Of a stretch of 34,926 nt of DNA, positions 8,308 to 17,131 are shown piece by piece. The first letter of the stretch is position 1; each line of letters starts with the position of its first letter. This DNA comes from Candidatus Aminicenantota bacterium. Lineage in GTDB: Bacteria > Acidobacteriota > Aminicenantia > Aminicenantales > Aminicenantaceae. The stretch is taken from positions 1 through 34,926 of the forward strand of contig JAGGYH010000009.1 of assembly GCA_021162615.1 (NCBI GenBank), written 5' to 3'. Made by a program: the position numbers and the translations under genes. The notes below the pieces were generated by a model. The model was not told where the DNA came from. It made no database searches and saw only the letters and a list, made by a program, of their open reading frames with translations.

Positions 8308-9726
8308 ATGATTGAATCATTTGGGTGGATTTCCATTCTTCCTCCTTTGATCGCCATCTTTCTGGCCATAAAAACCAAACATGTTTATATTTCACTGACT
8401 CTGGGCATCTGGATAGGCTGGACCGCTGTCAGCAGCTGGGATCCGTTTAAAGGGCTGATAAGCGCGGTCAATTCACTGATTCATGTTTTTTCAAGCGCTG
8501 ATAACACAAGAGTCATACTGTTCAGCTGTATGATCGGGGCTGTCATCACATTTACCCAGTATTCAGGAGGGATGAAGGGATTCGTCAACTGGATCGTCGG
8601 AAAAGGGCTGGTAAGAAAAAGGAAATCCGCAGGTTTGTTAGCCTGGTTTTTAGGTGTTGTTATTTTCATAGAATCAAGTATCTGTATCCTTATTTCAGGG
8701 GCTGTGACGCGTCCTATTTTTGACAGACTGAAGATATCCAGAGAGAAGCTGGCCTATATACTTGATTCGACCTCCGCCCCAAAATGTGTCCTTATCCCTT
8801 TCAATGCCTGGGGTGCTTTGGTCTTGGGCCTTCTGGCCCGCCAGGGGATTGAGAATCCAGTAAAAGTATTTATCTCTTCTATACCTTTAAATTTTTATGC
8901 CATCCTTGCGTTGATGATTGTTTTGTTTGTCATTCTCACGGGCACAGATATAGGCCCAATGAAAAAAGCAGAAAAGAGAGTGAGGGATCAGGGCAAGCTG
9001 CTGCGTGACGGAGCCGAGCCTTTGATTTCAGAGGAAGTGGTGATGATGAAGGAAAAACAGGGTATACCGCAGAGGCCGTTGAATATGCTCATCCCGGTAG
9101 GGGTTATGATATCCATGATGCCGGTGGCCCTTTTCATTTCAGGAAAAGGCCATATTATGAAAGGTTCTGGCTCTATGGCTGTGCTTTGGTCTGTGATATC
9201 AGGACTTGTGGTGGCGGCTGTGGCATACAGAGCGCAGGGAATCATGAGTACAAAAGAGCTGACAGATACGTTTATGAAGGGAGTCGGAGGAATGATTCCC
9301 TTGGCTGTTCTGATGATGCTAGCTTTTGCCATTGGGGATATCTGCGATGTTTTGGGTACTGGAGCTTATTTAGCCCAGGCCGTCAAATCCACTCTTCCTT
9401 CTGAGATCATACCGGCCCTTGTTTTTACCGTATCTTCCGTGATCGCTTTTTCTACAGGAACCTCCTGGGGAACTTTTGCCATAATGATACCCATTGGAAT
9501 CCCTATGGTTTCTTTGATCGGCCTTAATCCCGCTTTAATCACAGCAGCGGTTTTAGGAGGAGGGGTGTTCGGAGATCACTGTTCACCAATATCCGACACC
9601 ACGATCATTTCTTCCATGGCTTCTGCCACAGACCACATAGATCATGTGCGGACCCAGATCCCCTATGCCCTGATTGCCGGAGGAGGGGCCGTGGTTCTTT
9701 TCCTCGTATTCGGGACTTTTTTTTAG
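8308..9726 (+). CDS. NhaC-family Na+/H+ antiporter
   Basis: This is an inner-membrane transporter of about 12 segments. It carries family blocks such as [36 protein letters not shown], and [20 protein letters not shown] followed by ATDHIDHV. It is likely to exchange Na+ for protons, although relatives in this superfamily also exchange organic acids or amino acids. The usual aspartates in the segment before the first SxxxRP block are replaced: FIESS is seen where many relatives have FFDDY. The start is taken as ATG 8308, with AGGAA nine bases upstream. A longer TTG-initiated frame from 8257 begins inside a -35-like box. The stop overlaps the convergent recA stop by four bases. Confidence 0.85.
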   Translation: MIESFGWISILPPLIAIFLAIKTKHVYISLTLGIWIGWTAVSSWDPFKGLISAVNSLIHVFSSADNTRVILFSCMIGAVITFTQYSGGMKGFVNWIVGKGLVRKRKSAGLLAWFLGVVIFIESSICILISGAVTRPIFDRLKISREKLAYILDSTSAPKCVLIPFNAWGALVLGLLARQGIENPVKVFISSIPLNFYAILALMIVLFVILTGTDIGPMKKAEKRVRDQGKLLRDGAEPLISEEVVMMKEKQGIPQRPLNMLIPVGVMISMMPVALFISGKGHIMKGSGSMAVLWSVISGLVVAAVAYRAQGIMSTKELTDTFMKGVGGMIPLAVLMMLAFAIGDICDVLGTGAYLAQAVKSTLPSEIIPALVFTVSSVIAFSTGTSWGTFAIMIPIGIPMVSLIGLNPALITAAVLGGGVFGDHCSPISDTTIISSMASATDHIDHVRTQIPYALIAGGGAVVLFLVFGTFF

Positions 9727-10790
9727 GGTTTATTTTGTTCCGGTTGGCTTTTCTCAGCTTCAGATGGTTCGGATTTTATGAGTCCTACTTTTTTTCTGAC
9801 AGCCTTATCGATTTCATTCGCAAGGTCTTTTTTTTCTTGGAGCAGTTTTTTCACATTATCTTTTCCCTGGCCCAACCTTTCGTTTTTGTAGGAATACCAG
9901 GTTCCTGCTCTTTCAATAACACCGGACTCCACACCGCAGTCTATCAGATCTGATTCCCGTGAGATTCCTTCACCATAGATTATGTCGAACAATGCCTTTT
10001 TAAACGGAGGGGCCATTTTGTTTTTTACTATTTTGACTTTCACCCGGTTTCCGATAATATCATCCCCTTCTTTTATTGAGGCTATCCTTCTTATATCGAT
10101 ACGGAGAGATGAGTAGAATTTGAGAGCTCTTCCTCCGCTTGTTGTTTCAGGACTTCCTAAAAAGAAGCCGATTTTTTCTCTGATCTGATTGATAAATATG
10201 AAACATGTTTTAGACCGGCTGACAATGGCGGTTAGTTTACGAAGGGCTTGGGACATAAGCCGGGCCTGGAGTCCGACATGCGCATCACCCATTTCACCTT
10301 CCAGCTCTGCTTTTGGAACCAGGGCTGCCACAGAATCGACGACTATGACATCCACGGCACCGCTTCTAACCAGTACTTCTGCGATCTCAAGGGCCTGTTC
10401 TCCGTAGTCCGGTTGAGATATCAATAGGTCATCGATATTGACACCTATGCTCGCGACATAATTGGGATCCATAGCATGTTCAGCATCAATGAAAGCTGCC
10501 TGACCTCCTTGTTTCTGTGATTCAGCAATAACGTGGACTGCCAGTGTGGTCTTTCCTGTGGCTTCAGGGCCGAATATCTCAACCACCCGTCCCCTTGGAA
10601 ATCCTCCGATTCCTAGAGCCAGGTCAAAAGCAATGGACCCGGTTGGGATGGACGGGACTTTGACTGCAGCTTCCTTCTGCCCCATTCTCATGACAGCCCC
10701 TTTTCCGAACTGCTTTTCTATCTGGGAAAGAGCGGTATCTATAGCCTTTTCTCTTGCGGTGTTATTGTTTGGTTTTGGCTGTTGGTTCAT
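9723..10790 (-). CDS. recA: Recombinase A
   Basis: RecA forms ATP-dependent filaments on single-stranded DNA for strand exchange and SOS co-protease activity. The 355-residue protein has Walker A GPEATGKT (74-81; most bacteria have GPESSGKT), Walker [13 protein letters not shown], and the loop-2 region with [10 protein letters not shown]. The C-terminal tail is charged and short. GGAG lies about eight bases before the ATG. It follows the thiolase and hbd genes on the same strand with a 92-base spacer that holds a TATAAT. No clear LexA box was found upstream, so SOS control cannot be claimed. The 3' end overlaps the convergent antiporter gene by four bases. Confidence 0.97.
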   Translation of the reverse strand: MNQQPKPNNNTAREKAIDTALSQIEKQFGKGAVMRMGQKEAAVKVPSIPTGSIAFDLALGIGGFPRGRVVEIFGPEATGKTTLAVHVIAESQKQGGQAAFIDAEHAMDPNYVASIGVNIDDLLISQPDYGEQALEIAEVLVRSGAVDVIVVDSVAALVPKAELEGEMGDAHVGLQARLMSQALRKLTAIVSRSKTCFIFINQIREKIGFFLGSPETTSGGRALKFYSSLRIDIRRIASIKEGDDIIGNRVKVKIVKNKMAPPFKKALFDIIYGEGISRESDLIDCGVESGVIERAGTWYSYKNERLGQGKDNVKKLLQEKKDLANEIDKAVRKKVGLIKSEPSEAEKSQPEQNKP

Positions 10791-10813
10791 TTATTTCTCC
10801 TCACTCTATTAAG

Positions 10814-10819
10814 ATTATA
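10814..10819 (-). promoter_or_regulatory. Putative -10 box for recA
   Basis: The minus strand reads TATAAT, 24 bases before the recA ATG. No good -35 hexamer sits at 16-18 bases upstream, so this would be a weak or activator-dependent promoter. Confidence 0.35.
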
Positions 10820-10882
10820 TAAAATCTGCCTTCTAAAAATAAAGTCCTTCACAGAACAGGTGGGGGTTATAATGGTCCTTTT

Positions 10883-11734
10883 CTATTTGGTGTAGTCGTA
10901 AAATCCTTTCCCTGTCTTTCTTCCGAGATAACCGGCATCGACCATTTTTTTCAAAAGAGGGCAGGGTCTGTATTTCGGGTCTTTAAATCCATCGTAAAGG
11001 ACTTCAATGATATAAAGGCACACATCCAATCCGATAAGGTCAGCAAGAGCTAAAGGCCCCATGGGATGGTTCGCTCCCAATTTCATGACCTGGTCAATAG
11101 CTTCCTTTGTCCCCACGCCTTCCATAAGGGCAAAAACCGCTTCATTGATCATGGGCATAAGAACCCTGTTGGCAATAAATCCCGGATAATCGTTTGATTC
11201 CACAGGAACTTTCCCCATTTGTTCAGCTATGGACTTAACAAGGTCATAGGTTTCCTGATTCGTATCCATGCCCTTTATCAGTTCCACAAGGACCATTAAA
11301 GGGACGGGATTCATGAAATGCATTCCCATAAATTTATCAGACCGCTTTATCAGTGCACCCAGTTTTGTTATTGAAATGGAAGAAGTGTTTGATGTCACTG
11401 TCACTTCCGGGGGAAGTATTTCATCCAGTTTAAGCAGTACTTCTTTTTTTACTTCAAAGTTTTCAAAGACGGCTTCGATAATAAAATCGCAGTCTTTTAG
11501 GTTTTGGATTGAAGCAGTAGTCTCTATCCTTGCTTTTATTTTCTCTTTGTCTTCTTTAAGCTTTCCCTTTTCCTGGAATTTAGAAAGGCTTTTGTCTATT
11601 CTTTTAAGGGAAGTTTGCAGAAGGTCCTCTTTAATGTCATTAAGGATCACGTCAAATCCTGATGCAGCGGCAGTCTGGGCGATTCCCGTGCCCATTGTTC
11701 CTGCGCCGACAACGCCTATTTTTTTTATGTTCAT
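10883..11734 (-). CDS. hbd: 3-hydroxybutyryl-CoA dehydrogenase
   Basis: This enzyme interconverts acetoacetyl-CoA and 3-hydroxybutyryl-CoA with NAD(P)H. Its 283 residues are standard for the stand-alone Hbd/PaaH form. It has the Rossmann motif GAGTMG (10-15), NTSS (116-119), the catalytic His in MHFMNP (H139), Glu E151, and the C-terminal domain block [24 protein letters not shown] lies six bases before the ATG. The thiolase gene ends 13 bases upstream, so the two form an acetyl-CoA to 3-hydroxybutyryl-CoA pair. With the 4-hydroxybutyryl-CoA dehydratase at the window's end it could belong to C4 acid fermentation. Crotonase is not in the window. Confidence 0.95.
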   Translation of the reverse strand: MNIKKIGVVGAGTMGTGIAQTAAASGFDVILNDIKEDLLQTSLKRIDKSLSKFQEKGKLKEDKEKIKARIETTASIQNLKDCDFIIEAVFENFEVKKEVLLKLDEILPPEVTVTSNTSSISITKLGALIKRSDKFMGMHFMNPVPLMVLVELIKGMDTNQETYDLVKSIAEQMGKVPVESNDYPGFIANRVLMPMINEAVFALMEGVGTKEAIDQVMKLGANHPMGPLALADLIGLDVCLYIIEVLYDGFKDPKYRPCPLLKKMVDAGYLGRKTGKGFYDYTK

Positions 11735-11747
11735 GAGTCTCTCCTTT

Positions 11748-12938
11748 TTATATCGTTTCGACAGCCATGGCCACCGCGTCTCCCCCGCCCAGACAGAGGG
11801 AAGCTATTCCTTTTTTAAGCCCTCTGTGTTTGAGAGCATAGATCAAAGTGGTGAGGATTCGGGCGCCTGTGGCTCCTATGGGGTGCCCTAGTGCCACCGC
11901 TCCTCCGTGAACGTTTACTTTTTCTTTGTCAAGCCCCAGTTGTTTGATCAAGACCACCAGTTGAGAGGAGAATGCTTCGTTTATTTCAAAAAGGTCCACG
12001 TCTTCTATTTTCCAGCCCAGATTGTCCAATAGATTCTCTATAGCTCCTTTGGGTGCATACATAACCATACTTGGTTCAAGGGCATTTGAAGTCATCCCTA
12101 AGATTTTGGCTAGGGGCGTTAGTTTTTTTTCTTTAACCGCGTCTTCCGAGGCGATCACTAAAGCTGAAGCCCCGTCATTAAGACTGGAGGCATTTCCTGC
12201 GGTCACTGTCCCGTCCTTTTTGAACACAGGCCTCAGTTTGGCTAGCTTTTCCAGTTGAGCGTCTTTTCGAGGCCCTTCATCGACTTTAAATAGGATGGGG
12301 TCTCCTTTCCTCTGGGGGACCTCAACAGGAACGATCTCATCTTTGAAGTACCCTTTTTCAATAGCGTTCACTGCTTTTTTATGGCTGTTTACTGCATACT
12401 GGTCTTGTTCTTCCCGGGTCGCGCCAAACTTTTCAGCAATGATTTCTCCCGTTATGCCCATATGATGGTCGTCAAACGCGCACCACAGCCCATCATAGAT
12501 CATGGAGTCTATGAGTTTTAGGTCTCCCATTTTTTGGCCTTCTCTGACCTTCCATAGTAAATGGGGGCTCTGGCTCATGCTTTCCATCCCTCCGGCCACC
12601 ACGATCTCATTTTGTTCCAGCCAGATAGAATTTGCAGCAAGCCAGACAGCCTTTAATCCGGAGCCGCACACTTTATTTATGGCAAAAGAATTGACAGTTG
12701 GCGGGATGCCACCGTTCACGGATGCCTGTTTGGCAGGTGCCTGCCCTAATCCGGCGGATACAACATTCCCCATGATGACTTCGTCGACATCCGAACCTGA
12801 TATTTGAGCTCTTTTTAAGGCTTCCCGGATAGCAAACCCTCCGAGTTTTGTGGCCTTAAAGCCTTTTAGGCTTCCTAAAAAACTACCGATAGGAGTACGG
12901 GCGGCTCCAACGATATAAACGTCCCTCAGTTCACACAT
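11748..12938 (-). CDS. Acetyl-CoA C-acetyltransferase (thiolase)
   Basis: This 396-residue thiolase II condenses two acetyl-CoA to acetoacetyl-CoA or cleaves the product. The nucleophile is C91 in [11 protein letters not shown]. Other signatures are [35 protein letters not shown], and the second active-site Cys in [10 protein letters not shown] (usually CIGGGQGVAM, so slightly variant). AAGGAA lies about six bases before the ATG. It is first in a thlA-hbd unit on the minus strand, followed by recA. A TATAAT about 20 bases upstream may be its promoter. Confidence 0.95.
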   Translation of the reverse strand: MCELRDVYIVGAARTPIGSFLGSLKGFKATKLGGFAIREALKRAQISGSDVDEVIMGNVVSAGLGQAPAKQASVNGGIPPTVNSFAINKVCGSGLKAVWLAANSIWLEQNEIVVAGGMESMSQSPHLLWKVREGQKMGDLKLIDSMIYDGLWCAFDDHHMGITGEIIAEKFGATREEQDQYAVNSHKKAVNAIEKGYFKDEIVPVEVPQRKGDPILFKVDEGPRKDAQLEKLAKLRPVFKKDGTVTAGNASSLNDGASALVIASEDAVKEKKLTPLAKILGMTSNALEPSMVMYAPKGAIENLLDNLGWKIEDVDLFEINEAFSSQLVVLIKQLGLDKEKVNVHGGAVALGHPIGATGARILTTLIYALKHRGLKKGIASLCLGGGDAVAMAVETI

Positions 12939-12958
12939 TTTTTTTCCTTTCGCATTGG

Positions 12959-12964
12959 ATTATA
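12959..12964 (-). promoter_or_regulatory. Putative -10 box for the thiolase-hbd unit
   Basis: TATAAT on the minus strand lies 20 bases before the thiolase ATG, giving a very short leader. The -35 region (TATGGT at 17 bases) is poor. This is inference from one hexamer. Confidence 0.35.
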
Positions 12965-13010
12965 AAATTCTTCTTCCTTTTACCATAATTCAGATATGAC
13001 TGTAAACCAT

Positions 13011-13034
13011 AATAACCAGGATTATTCATAAAAA
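13011..13034. repeat. Solo terminus of the interspersed repeat
   Basis: AATAACCAGG followed by ATTATTCATAAAAA matches the left terminus of the repeat family. Read on the other strand it also resembles the right terminus (TGAATAATCC, then GGTTA). No core follows on either side; radC begins two bases away. It may be a remnant of an excised copy or an isolated end. Confidence 0.5.
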
Positions 13035-13035
13035 T

Positions 13036-13749
13036 TCAAAAATTATTTTTTGTGGTCTGGTAGAGAAGTTCATACTCTTCAATCAATCCCTCATCCGCAA
13101 AGCTGAAATAACAGTTATTCCCAATAATGATATGGTCCAGGACTTTGATCTGCATGACCTGTGCTGTAAAGACCAGCTCTTTTGTTATTTCCTTGTCGCT
13201 CTCGGATGGAGAGGGGTCCCCTGATGGATGGTTGTGCACAAAGATCATGGAGGATGCACGGTACTGGAGAGAAGCTAAGATTATTTCCCTGGGATACACA
13301 GCGCTGGAGTCCACGGTTCCTTCTGAAAAAGTCTTTTCGTCTATGATTTGATTCTTGGCATTCATAAAAAAGACTTTAAATTTTTCCCGGCGGCACTCTC
13401 TGAGAGTGAGGTAAAGATAGTCGAATACCTCTTTTGATGAGTTGCATACGGGTTTGTTCATCATACGTGATCTTAAAAAGCGGCGTGAGACATCTCTAAC
13501 CAGTTTTATTCCGAACACATTGTTGGGCCCGATTCCTTTTATCTCCTGAAGTTCACTGGGATCTGCTTCCAATACGGAACCGAGGGTTTTGAATTTTCTT
13601 ATGGCTTCTTTGGCCTGATTCTTGCAGTCCCGCCGGGGAGTCCCCAGAGTTAAGAGGAGCTCTATAACTTCATAGTCAAGAAAACTGTCAATTCCTCCTC
13701 TTAAGAATTTTGTTTTGAGCCTCTGGCGGTGTCCCTTTTGTTTTTCCAT
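13036..13749 (-). CDS. radC: RadC family protein (JAB/MPN domain)
   Basis: This is a 237-residue RadC. The N-terminal helix-hairpin-helix has ELQEIKGIGPNNVFG. The C-terminal JAB metalloprotease-like domain has the zinc signature HNHPSGDPSPSESD (His-x-His with the distal Asp). The historic repair role of RadC is disputed and its biochemical activity is unknown. There is no evident Shine-Dalgarno before the ATG. A TATAAT lies 29 bases upstream (13778-13783), so it probably has its own promoter. The stop is followed directly by a solo end of the interspersed repeat. Confidence 0.93.
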   Translation of the reverse strand: MEKQKGHRQRLKTKFLRGGIDSFLDYEVIELLLTLGTPRRDCKNQAKEAIRKFKTLGSVLEADPSELQEIKGIGPNNVFGIKLVRDVSRRFLRSRMMNKPVCNSSKEVFDYLYLTLRECRREKFKVFFMNAKNQIIDEKTFSEGTVDSSAVYPREIILASLQYRASSMIFVHNHPSGDPSPSESDKEITKELVFTAQVMQIKVLDHIIIGNNCYFSFADEGLIEEYELLYQTTKNNF

Positions 13750-13777
13750 TTATGTTTTCTGCAAACAAGGATTTGCT

Positions 13778-13783
13778 ATTATA
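13778..13783 (-). promoter_or_regulatory. Putative -10 box for radC
   Basis: TATAAT on the minus strand lies 29 bases before the radC ATG, with no clear -35 hexamer. The spacer to the upstream operon also holds a small inverted repeat GATTAA-GAACGG-TTAATC at 13819-13836, whose role is unknown. Confidence 0.35.
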
Positions 13784-13844
13784 TAGACGGTGCGCAGGAA
13801 GCAATAATCCCACTTATAGATTAAGAACGGTTAATCCCGGCTGT

Positions 13845-15251
13845 TCACAAGACGAGATTTCTGCGGGATTTATTTCTAATATAGTTGCGTATTGATTCGG
13901 CTGCTTTTCTCCCATCTCCCAGAGCCAGAATCACGGTTGCGTTTCCCCTTATAGCATCTCCCCCGGCGTAGACGCCTTCAATGTTTGTCCTTAAATTGAG
14001 GTCGACATTTATCTGGCCCCATTTATTCACTTCAAGTTCCGGGGTTCTTGAGAGAAAAAGTCTGTTGGGCATGGAGCCAAGCGCTTCCACGATTGTGTTG
14101 ACTTTTATTTTGAATTCACTTCCTTCTATCTTTATGGGGCGGGGTCGGCCGCTCTTATCAGGTTCTCCAAGCTCCATTTCATAGAGCTCGGTCTCCTTAA
14201 GCCAGCCGTCTCCATCGCCTATTAGCCTTTTTGGGGCGACAAGTTCTTTAAGGATAATGCCTTCTTCAAGGGCATGCTGGATCTCTTCGGCCCTGGCAGG
14301 AGATTCTTTTTTTGTGCGCCTGTAGAGAACATAAACTCTTTCAACGCCTAACCTGAGTGCGCATCTGGCTGCATCCATAGCCACATTTCCGGCTCCGATA
14401 ATTCCGATGGTTCCGCTGCAGATGATAGGCGTATCATATTCTAAGAATTTATAGGCCTTCATAAGATTAACCCTTATGAGGAATTCGTTAGCAGAATAAA
14501 CTCCTTTTAAGTTTTCTCCGGGAATGTTCATGAACATGGGGGCTCCCGCACCTGTGGCTATAAATATAGAATCAAATTCTCTCCTTAATTCATCGAATTT
14601 AATGTTTTGTCCTACGAAAAAGTTAAGTTTGATGTCCACTCCAATATCATTGAGGTATTGGATTTCATAATCAACCACTTCTGTCGGCAGACGGAAGGCA
14701 GGAATTCCATACTGCAGTACTCCTCCCGCTTTATGCAGAGCTTCAAACATGGTGACCTGAAAACCGAATTTTCTTAAATCCACGGCACAGCTTATCCCTG
14801 CTGGTCCGGAGCCTATCACTGCTACTTTCTCCTCTTTTTCCTTAATGTGGAATTCCTCTTTTATCTTATTTTTACGAGCCCAGTCAGCAACAAAGGCCTC
14901 AAGTTTGCCTATGTTGATTCCATGGCCGCGTTTTGAGAGAGGGCAGGCACCTTCACATTGACTCTCTTGAGGACAAACACGGCCTGTGATAGCAGGAATA
15001 GGATTGTCTTCCTTTACTAGGAAAAAAGCTTTTTTAAAATTACCATTGGCTATTTCCCTTATCATTTCCAGTATTTTCATATTGATGGGACACTCGGTTT
15101 CGCAGGGAAGGCCTTTACACTGAATGCATCTTTGAGCTTCTTGAATGACTTCTTCTTCATTATATCCAAGAGGGACTGATTTGAAGTTCTTGATTCTTTC
15201 TCTGGGATCCTGTTCGCGCATAGGGACACGCGTTCCGCCGAGTTTGATCAT
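13845..15251 (-). CDS. nfnB: NfnB-like flavin/iron-sulfur oxidoreductase (glutamate synthase small-subunit family)
   Basis: This 468-residue protein has an N-terminal double [4Fe-4S] region (C42, C45, C50, C54 and C93, C99, C103). An FAD motif GSGPAG (147-152) and an NADPH-binding GAGNVAMDAARCALRLG follow. The opening RVPMREQDPRERIKNF is typical of NfnB/SudA-type proteins. In NfnAB this subunit carries the bifurcating FAD and reacts with NADPH and ferredoxin. No large glutamate-synthase subunit is nearby, and the upstream partner is an NfnA, so NfnB is preferred over GltD. Its ATG overlaps the nfnA stop by four bases (ATGA). It is the last gene of the five-gene operon. Confidence 0.88.
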   Translation of the reverse strand: MIKLGGTRVPMREQDPRERIKNFKSVPLGYNEEEVIQEAQRCIQCKGLPCETECPINMKILEMIREIANGNFKKAFFLVKEDNPIPAITGRVCPQESQCEGACPLSKRGHGINIGKLEAFVADWARKNKIKEEFHIKEKEEKVAVIGSGPAGISCAVDLRKFGFQVTMFEALHKAGGVLQYGIPAFRLPTEVVDYEIQYLNDIGVDIKLNFFVGQNIKFDELRREFDSIFIATGAGAPMFMNIPGENLKGVYSANEFLIRVNLMKAYKFLEYDTPIICSGTIGIIGAGNVAMDAARCALRLGVERVYVLYRRTKKESPARAEEIQHALEEGIILKELVAPKRLIGDGDGWLKETELYEMELGEPDKSGRPRPIKIEGSEFKIKVNTIVEALGSMPNRLFLSRTPELEVNKWGQINVDLNLRTNIEGVYAGGDAIRGNATVILALGDGRKAAESIRNYIRNKSRRNLVL

Positions 15252-16096
15252 TTGAGTCTCATCCTTTTCTTGAAATCCTTGTAAGCCAACACTTCTTTTT
15301 GTCGAAACATAGACAGACGGCTTATAACTGAATCAAAATCGACTTTATGGGCATCGAATTCAGGGCCGTCAATACAGGCCAGCTTCATTTCTCCGTTGAC
15401 ATATGTGCGGCAGCATCCGCACATGCCGGTTCCATCAATCATGATTGTGTTCAAACTGGCTATTGTTTTTATCTGATAGGGACGCGTCACCTCTGCAGCT
15501 GCCTTCATCATCTGAGGGGGGCCTATCACAAGAATACGGTTTATGGTTTTGGCTGTATGATTTTCCTTTAGAATAATTTTTAGCACGTCCGTGACAAAGC
15601 CATGATGTCCTTTGGAACCGTCATCCGTAGAAATATAAGTTTTTGAGCTTATCTCCTTTATTTCACTTTCGAGTATCAGCATTCTATCTGTCCTGGCGCC
15701 GAGAATCGATATGACTTTGTTTCCAGCTTCAACCAATGCTTTGACAATCGGGTAGATACAGGCTATGCCGGTGCCGCCTCCAATACATATCACTCTCCCG
15801 AAGAGTTTTATCTCGGTAGGATTACCAAGGGGTCCCACACAGTTTAAAATCGAATCTCCAGCATTCAAAGTACTGAGCTCAAAAGTGGTCTTTCCCACTA
15901 CCTGGAAAATCAAGGTTATGGTTCCTTTTTTAGAATCCGTACTGGAGACTGTAAGAGGGATCCTTTCACCTTTATCATGAATACGGATTATGACGAACTG
16001 TCCTGCTCTAAATCTTTCTGCGACATGTGCTGCTTTGATTTCTATTTTGTAAGTATCATGGTTTAATTTTTTTTTACTGACTATTTTGTGTATCAT
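15248..16096 (-). CDS. nfnA: NfnA-like FAD/NAD-binding subunit (dihydroorotate dehydrogenase electron-transfer family)
   Basis: Its 282 residues follow NfnA/PyrK-type flavoproteins. RIPLT (45-49) contacts FAD, GGGTG (106-110) binds NAD(H), and DGTGMCGCCR followed by LACIDGPEFDAHKVDFD carries the [2Fe-2S] site (C226, C229, C241, with D221 a possible fourth ligand). In NfnAB this subunit takes electrons from NADH. The start is taken as ATG 16096, which overlaps the ferredoxin stop as ATGA. A longer in-frame start at 16129 would intrude 33 bases further into the ferredoxin gene and add a charged N-terminus not seen in the family. It overlaps nfnB by four bases. Confidence 0.88.
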   Translation of the reverse strand: MIHKIVSKKKLNHDTYKIEIKAAHVAERFRAGQFVIIRIHDKGERIPLTVSSTDSKKGTITLIFQVVGKTTFELSTLNAGDSILNCVGPLGNPTEIKLFGRVICIGGGTGIACIYPIVKALVEAGNKVISILGARTDRMLILESEIKEISSKTYISTDDGSKGHHGFVTDVLKIILKENHTAKTINRILVIGPPQMMKAAAEVTRPYQIKTIASLNTIMIDGTGMCGCCRTYVNGEMKLACIDGPEFDAHKVDFDSVISRLSMFRQKEVLAYKDFKKRMRLK

Positions 16097-16335
16097 CCGA
16101 GAACACTTTCTTTCTCTATGGTTGCCCATATGGCGAAATCAGGGCAGAACATCTCACACAGGCCGCAGTTCAAGCAGCGGTCCGCATTTATGACAACAGG
16201 ATGTCTGTAACCGAGGGAGTTTTTTTCTTTAGAAAGTTCAAGGACTTCTGTCTGGCAAACAGCCACACATATACCGCATCCTTTGCATCTTTCTTTTAAG
16301 ACGAAAACCTCGACCTTTTGTCCCTTAATCATCAT
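16093..16335 (-). CDS. Two-cluster [4Fe-4S] ferredoxin (OFOR delta-like)
   Basis: This is an 80-residue ferredoxin with two perfect CxxCxxCxxxC motifs (C17/C20/C23/C27 and C54/C57/C60/C64), so it should bind two [4Fe-4S] clusters. Its size and its place next to OFOR-beta-like genes fit the delta (KorD/PorD-type) subunit that relays electrons from a 2-oxoacid oxidoreductase. Here it sits between two degenerate beta-like genes and nfnAB, and may bridge them. Two adjacent ATG codons are possible starts (16335, 16332). The gene overlaps its upstream neighbour by 11 bases and its downstream neighbour by four, so translation is probably coupled. Confidence 0.92.
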   Translation of the reverse strand: MMIKGQKVEVFVLKERCKGCGICVAVCQTEVLELSKEKNSLGYRHPVVINADRCLNCGLCEMFCPDFAIWATIEKESVLG

Positions 16336-17131
16336 TAATCCTGTTTTTATCTAAAAACTTGCCTATAATGATTTTTTTTTGTCTTCGGATGTCAAGATTT
16401 TTAATGGGTACCCAGAACTGGATCTCAGAATTGTCATTATAAAAGGCCATTTTTTCAACCGGGTCTAAAATTCTTCCTTTATTTGCATCGTATATAAGAC
16501 ATGGAGAAAGAACCTCAACGACTGATAATCCTATTACTGAAAAAGACTCCACAAAAGACTGTTTCATCCAACCGGCTCTAATAGGAGTCCATCTTGCAAC
16601 AAATGAGGCTCCTATAGAACAGGCCATATACGGAATGTTGAAAGGGATCTCGAATTCACCCTGGATTGATGTACGCATATAGGGAGTCATAGGAAAAGCC
16701 TGATCTCTGCTTAACGTATATATAAGATTATTGATATAGATGATCAGTATGTTCAGGTTCTTTCTTCTTGCTTTTTTGAATTCTTTTCCTCCGGATATGA
16801 GGAAGTCAGCATTGTTGAGAAAAAGCACGATTTTTTTTTCTGGATTGTGCTCATTTATATGCACAGCCTTTTCAATAATATGCCCGTCAGTTACTGAACA
16901 GGAGGGAAGGGATAAAAATTCAGCTATCTTGCCCGTACACCCCACTCCGCTGATTATGTAGAGGTCGTCTCTGTCGATATCTTTTTCTTTGCAGGCTTCG
17001 AAAAAACTGTATACAGCGGTTCCGATACCACAACCGGGACACCACACTGTAGGGAATATATCTGATTCAAGAAAATAGTCTGTGGGATGAAAGATGTTTT
17101 CCAGGGAGGAGGATTTTTGTTTTACAGCCAT
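16325..17131 (-). CDS. OFOR beta-subunit-like protein with degenerate TPP motif (copy 1)
   Basis: The fold is that of KorB/VorB-type 2-oxoacid:ferredoxin oxidoreductase beta subunits (268 residues). The four cysteines expected to hold the [4Fe-4S] cluster are kept: C31 and C34 in WCPGCG, C65 in GVGCTGK and C211 in SPCLIY. ARWTPIRAGW and the late VVEVLSPC block also match. The GDGD that binds Mg-TPP is replaced by NNAD (106-109). The substrate-side THGRA becomes TDGHI, and GMTGGQ becomes TLSRDQ, although the NN of NNLIY remains. It is therefore probably an electron-transfer relative rather than a normal decarboxylating subunit. No alpha or gamma subunit is encoded nearby. It starts one base inside the stop of copy 2 and overlaps the ferredoxin gene. 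Confidence 0.82.
   Translation of the reverse strand: MAVKQKSSSLENIFHPTDYFLESDIFPTVWCPGCGIGTAVYSFFEACKEKDIDRDDLYIISGVGCTGKIAEFLSLPSCSVTDGHIIEKAVHINEHNPEKKIVLFLNNADFLISGGKEFKKARRKNLNILIIYINNLIYTLSRDQAFPMTPYMRTSIQGEFEIPFNIPYMACSIGASFVARWTPIRAGWMKQSFVESFSVIGLSVVEVLSPCLIYDANKGRILDPVEKMAFYNDNSEIQFWVPIKNLDIRRQKKIIIGKFLDKNRINDD

Noticed and set aside
10791-10882. Possible LexA/SOS box before recA (GTTC-TGTGAA-GGAC)
   Set aside because: The halves are not a clean palindrome, it matches no LexA consensus I know, and no second copy is seen at uvrA or other repair genes here.
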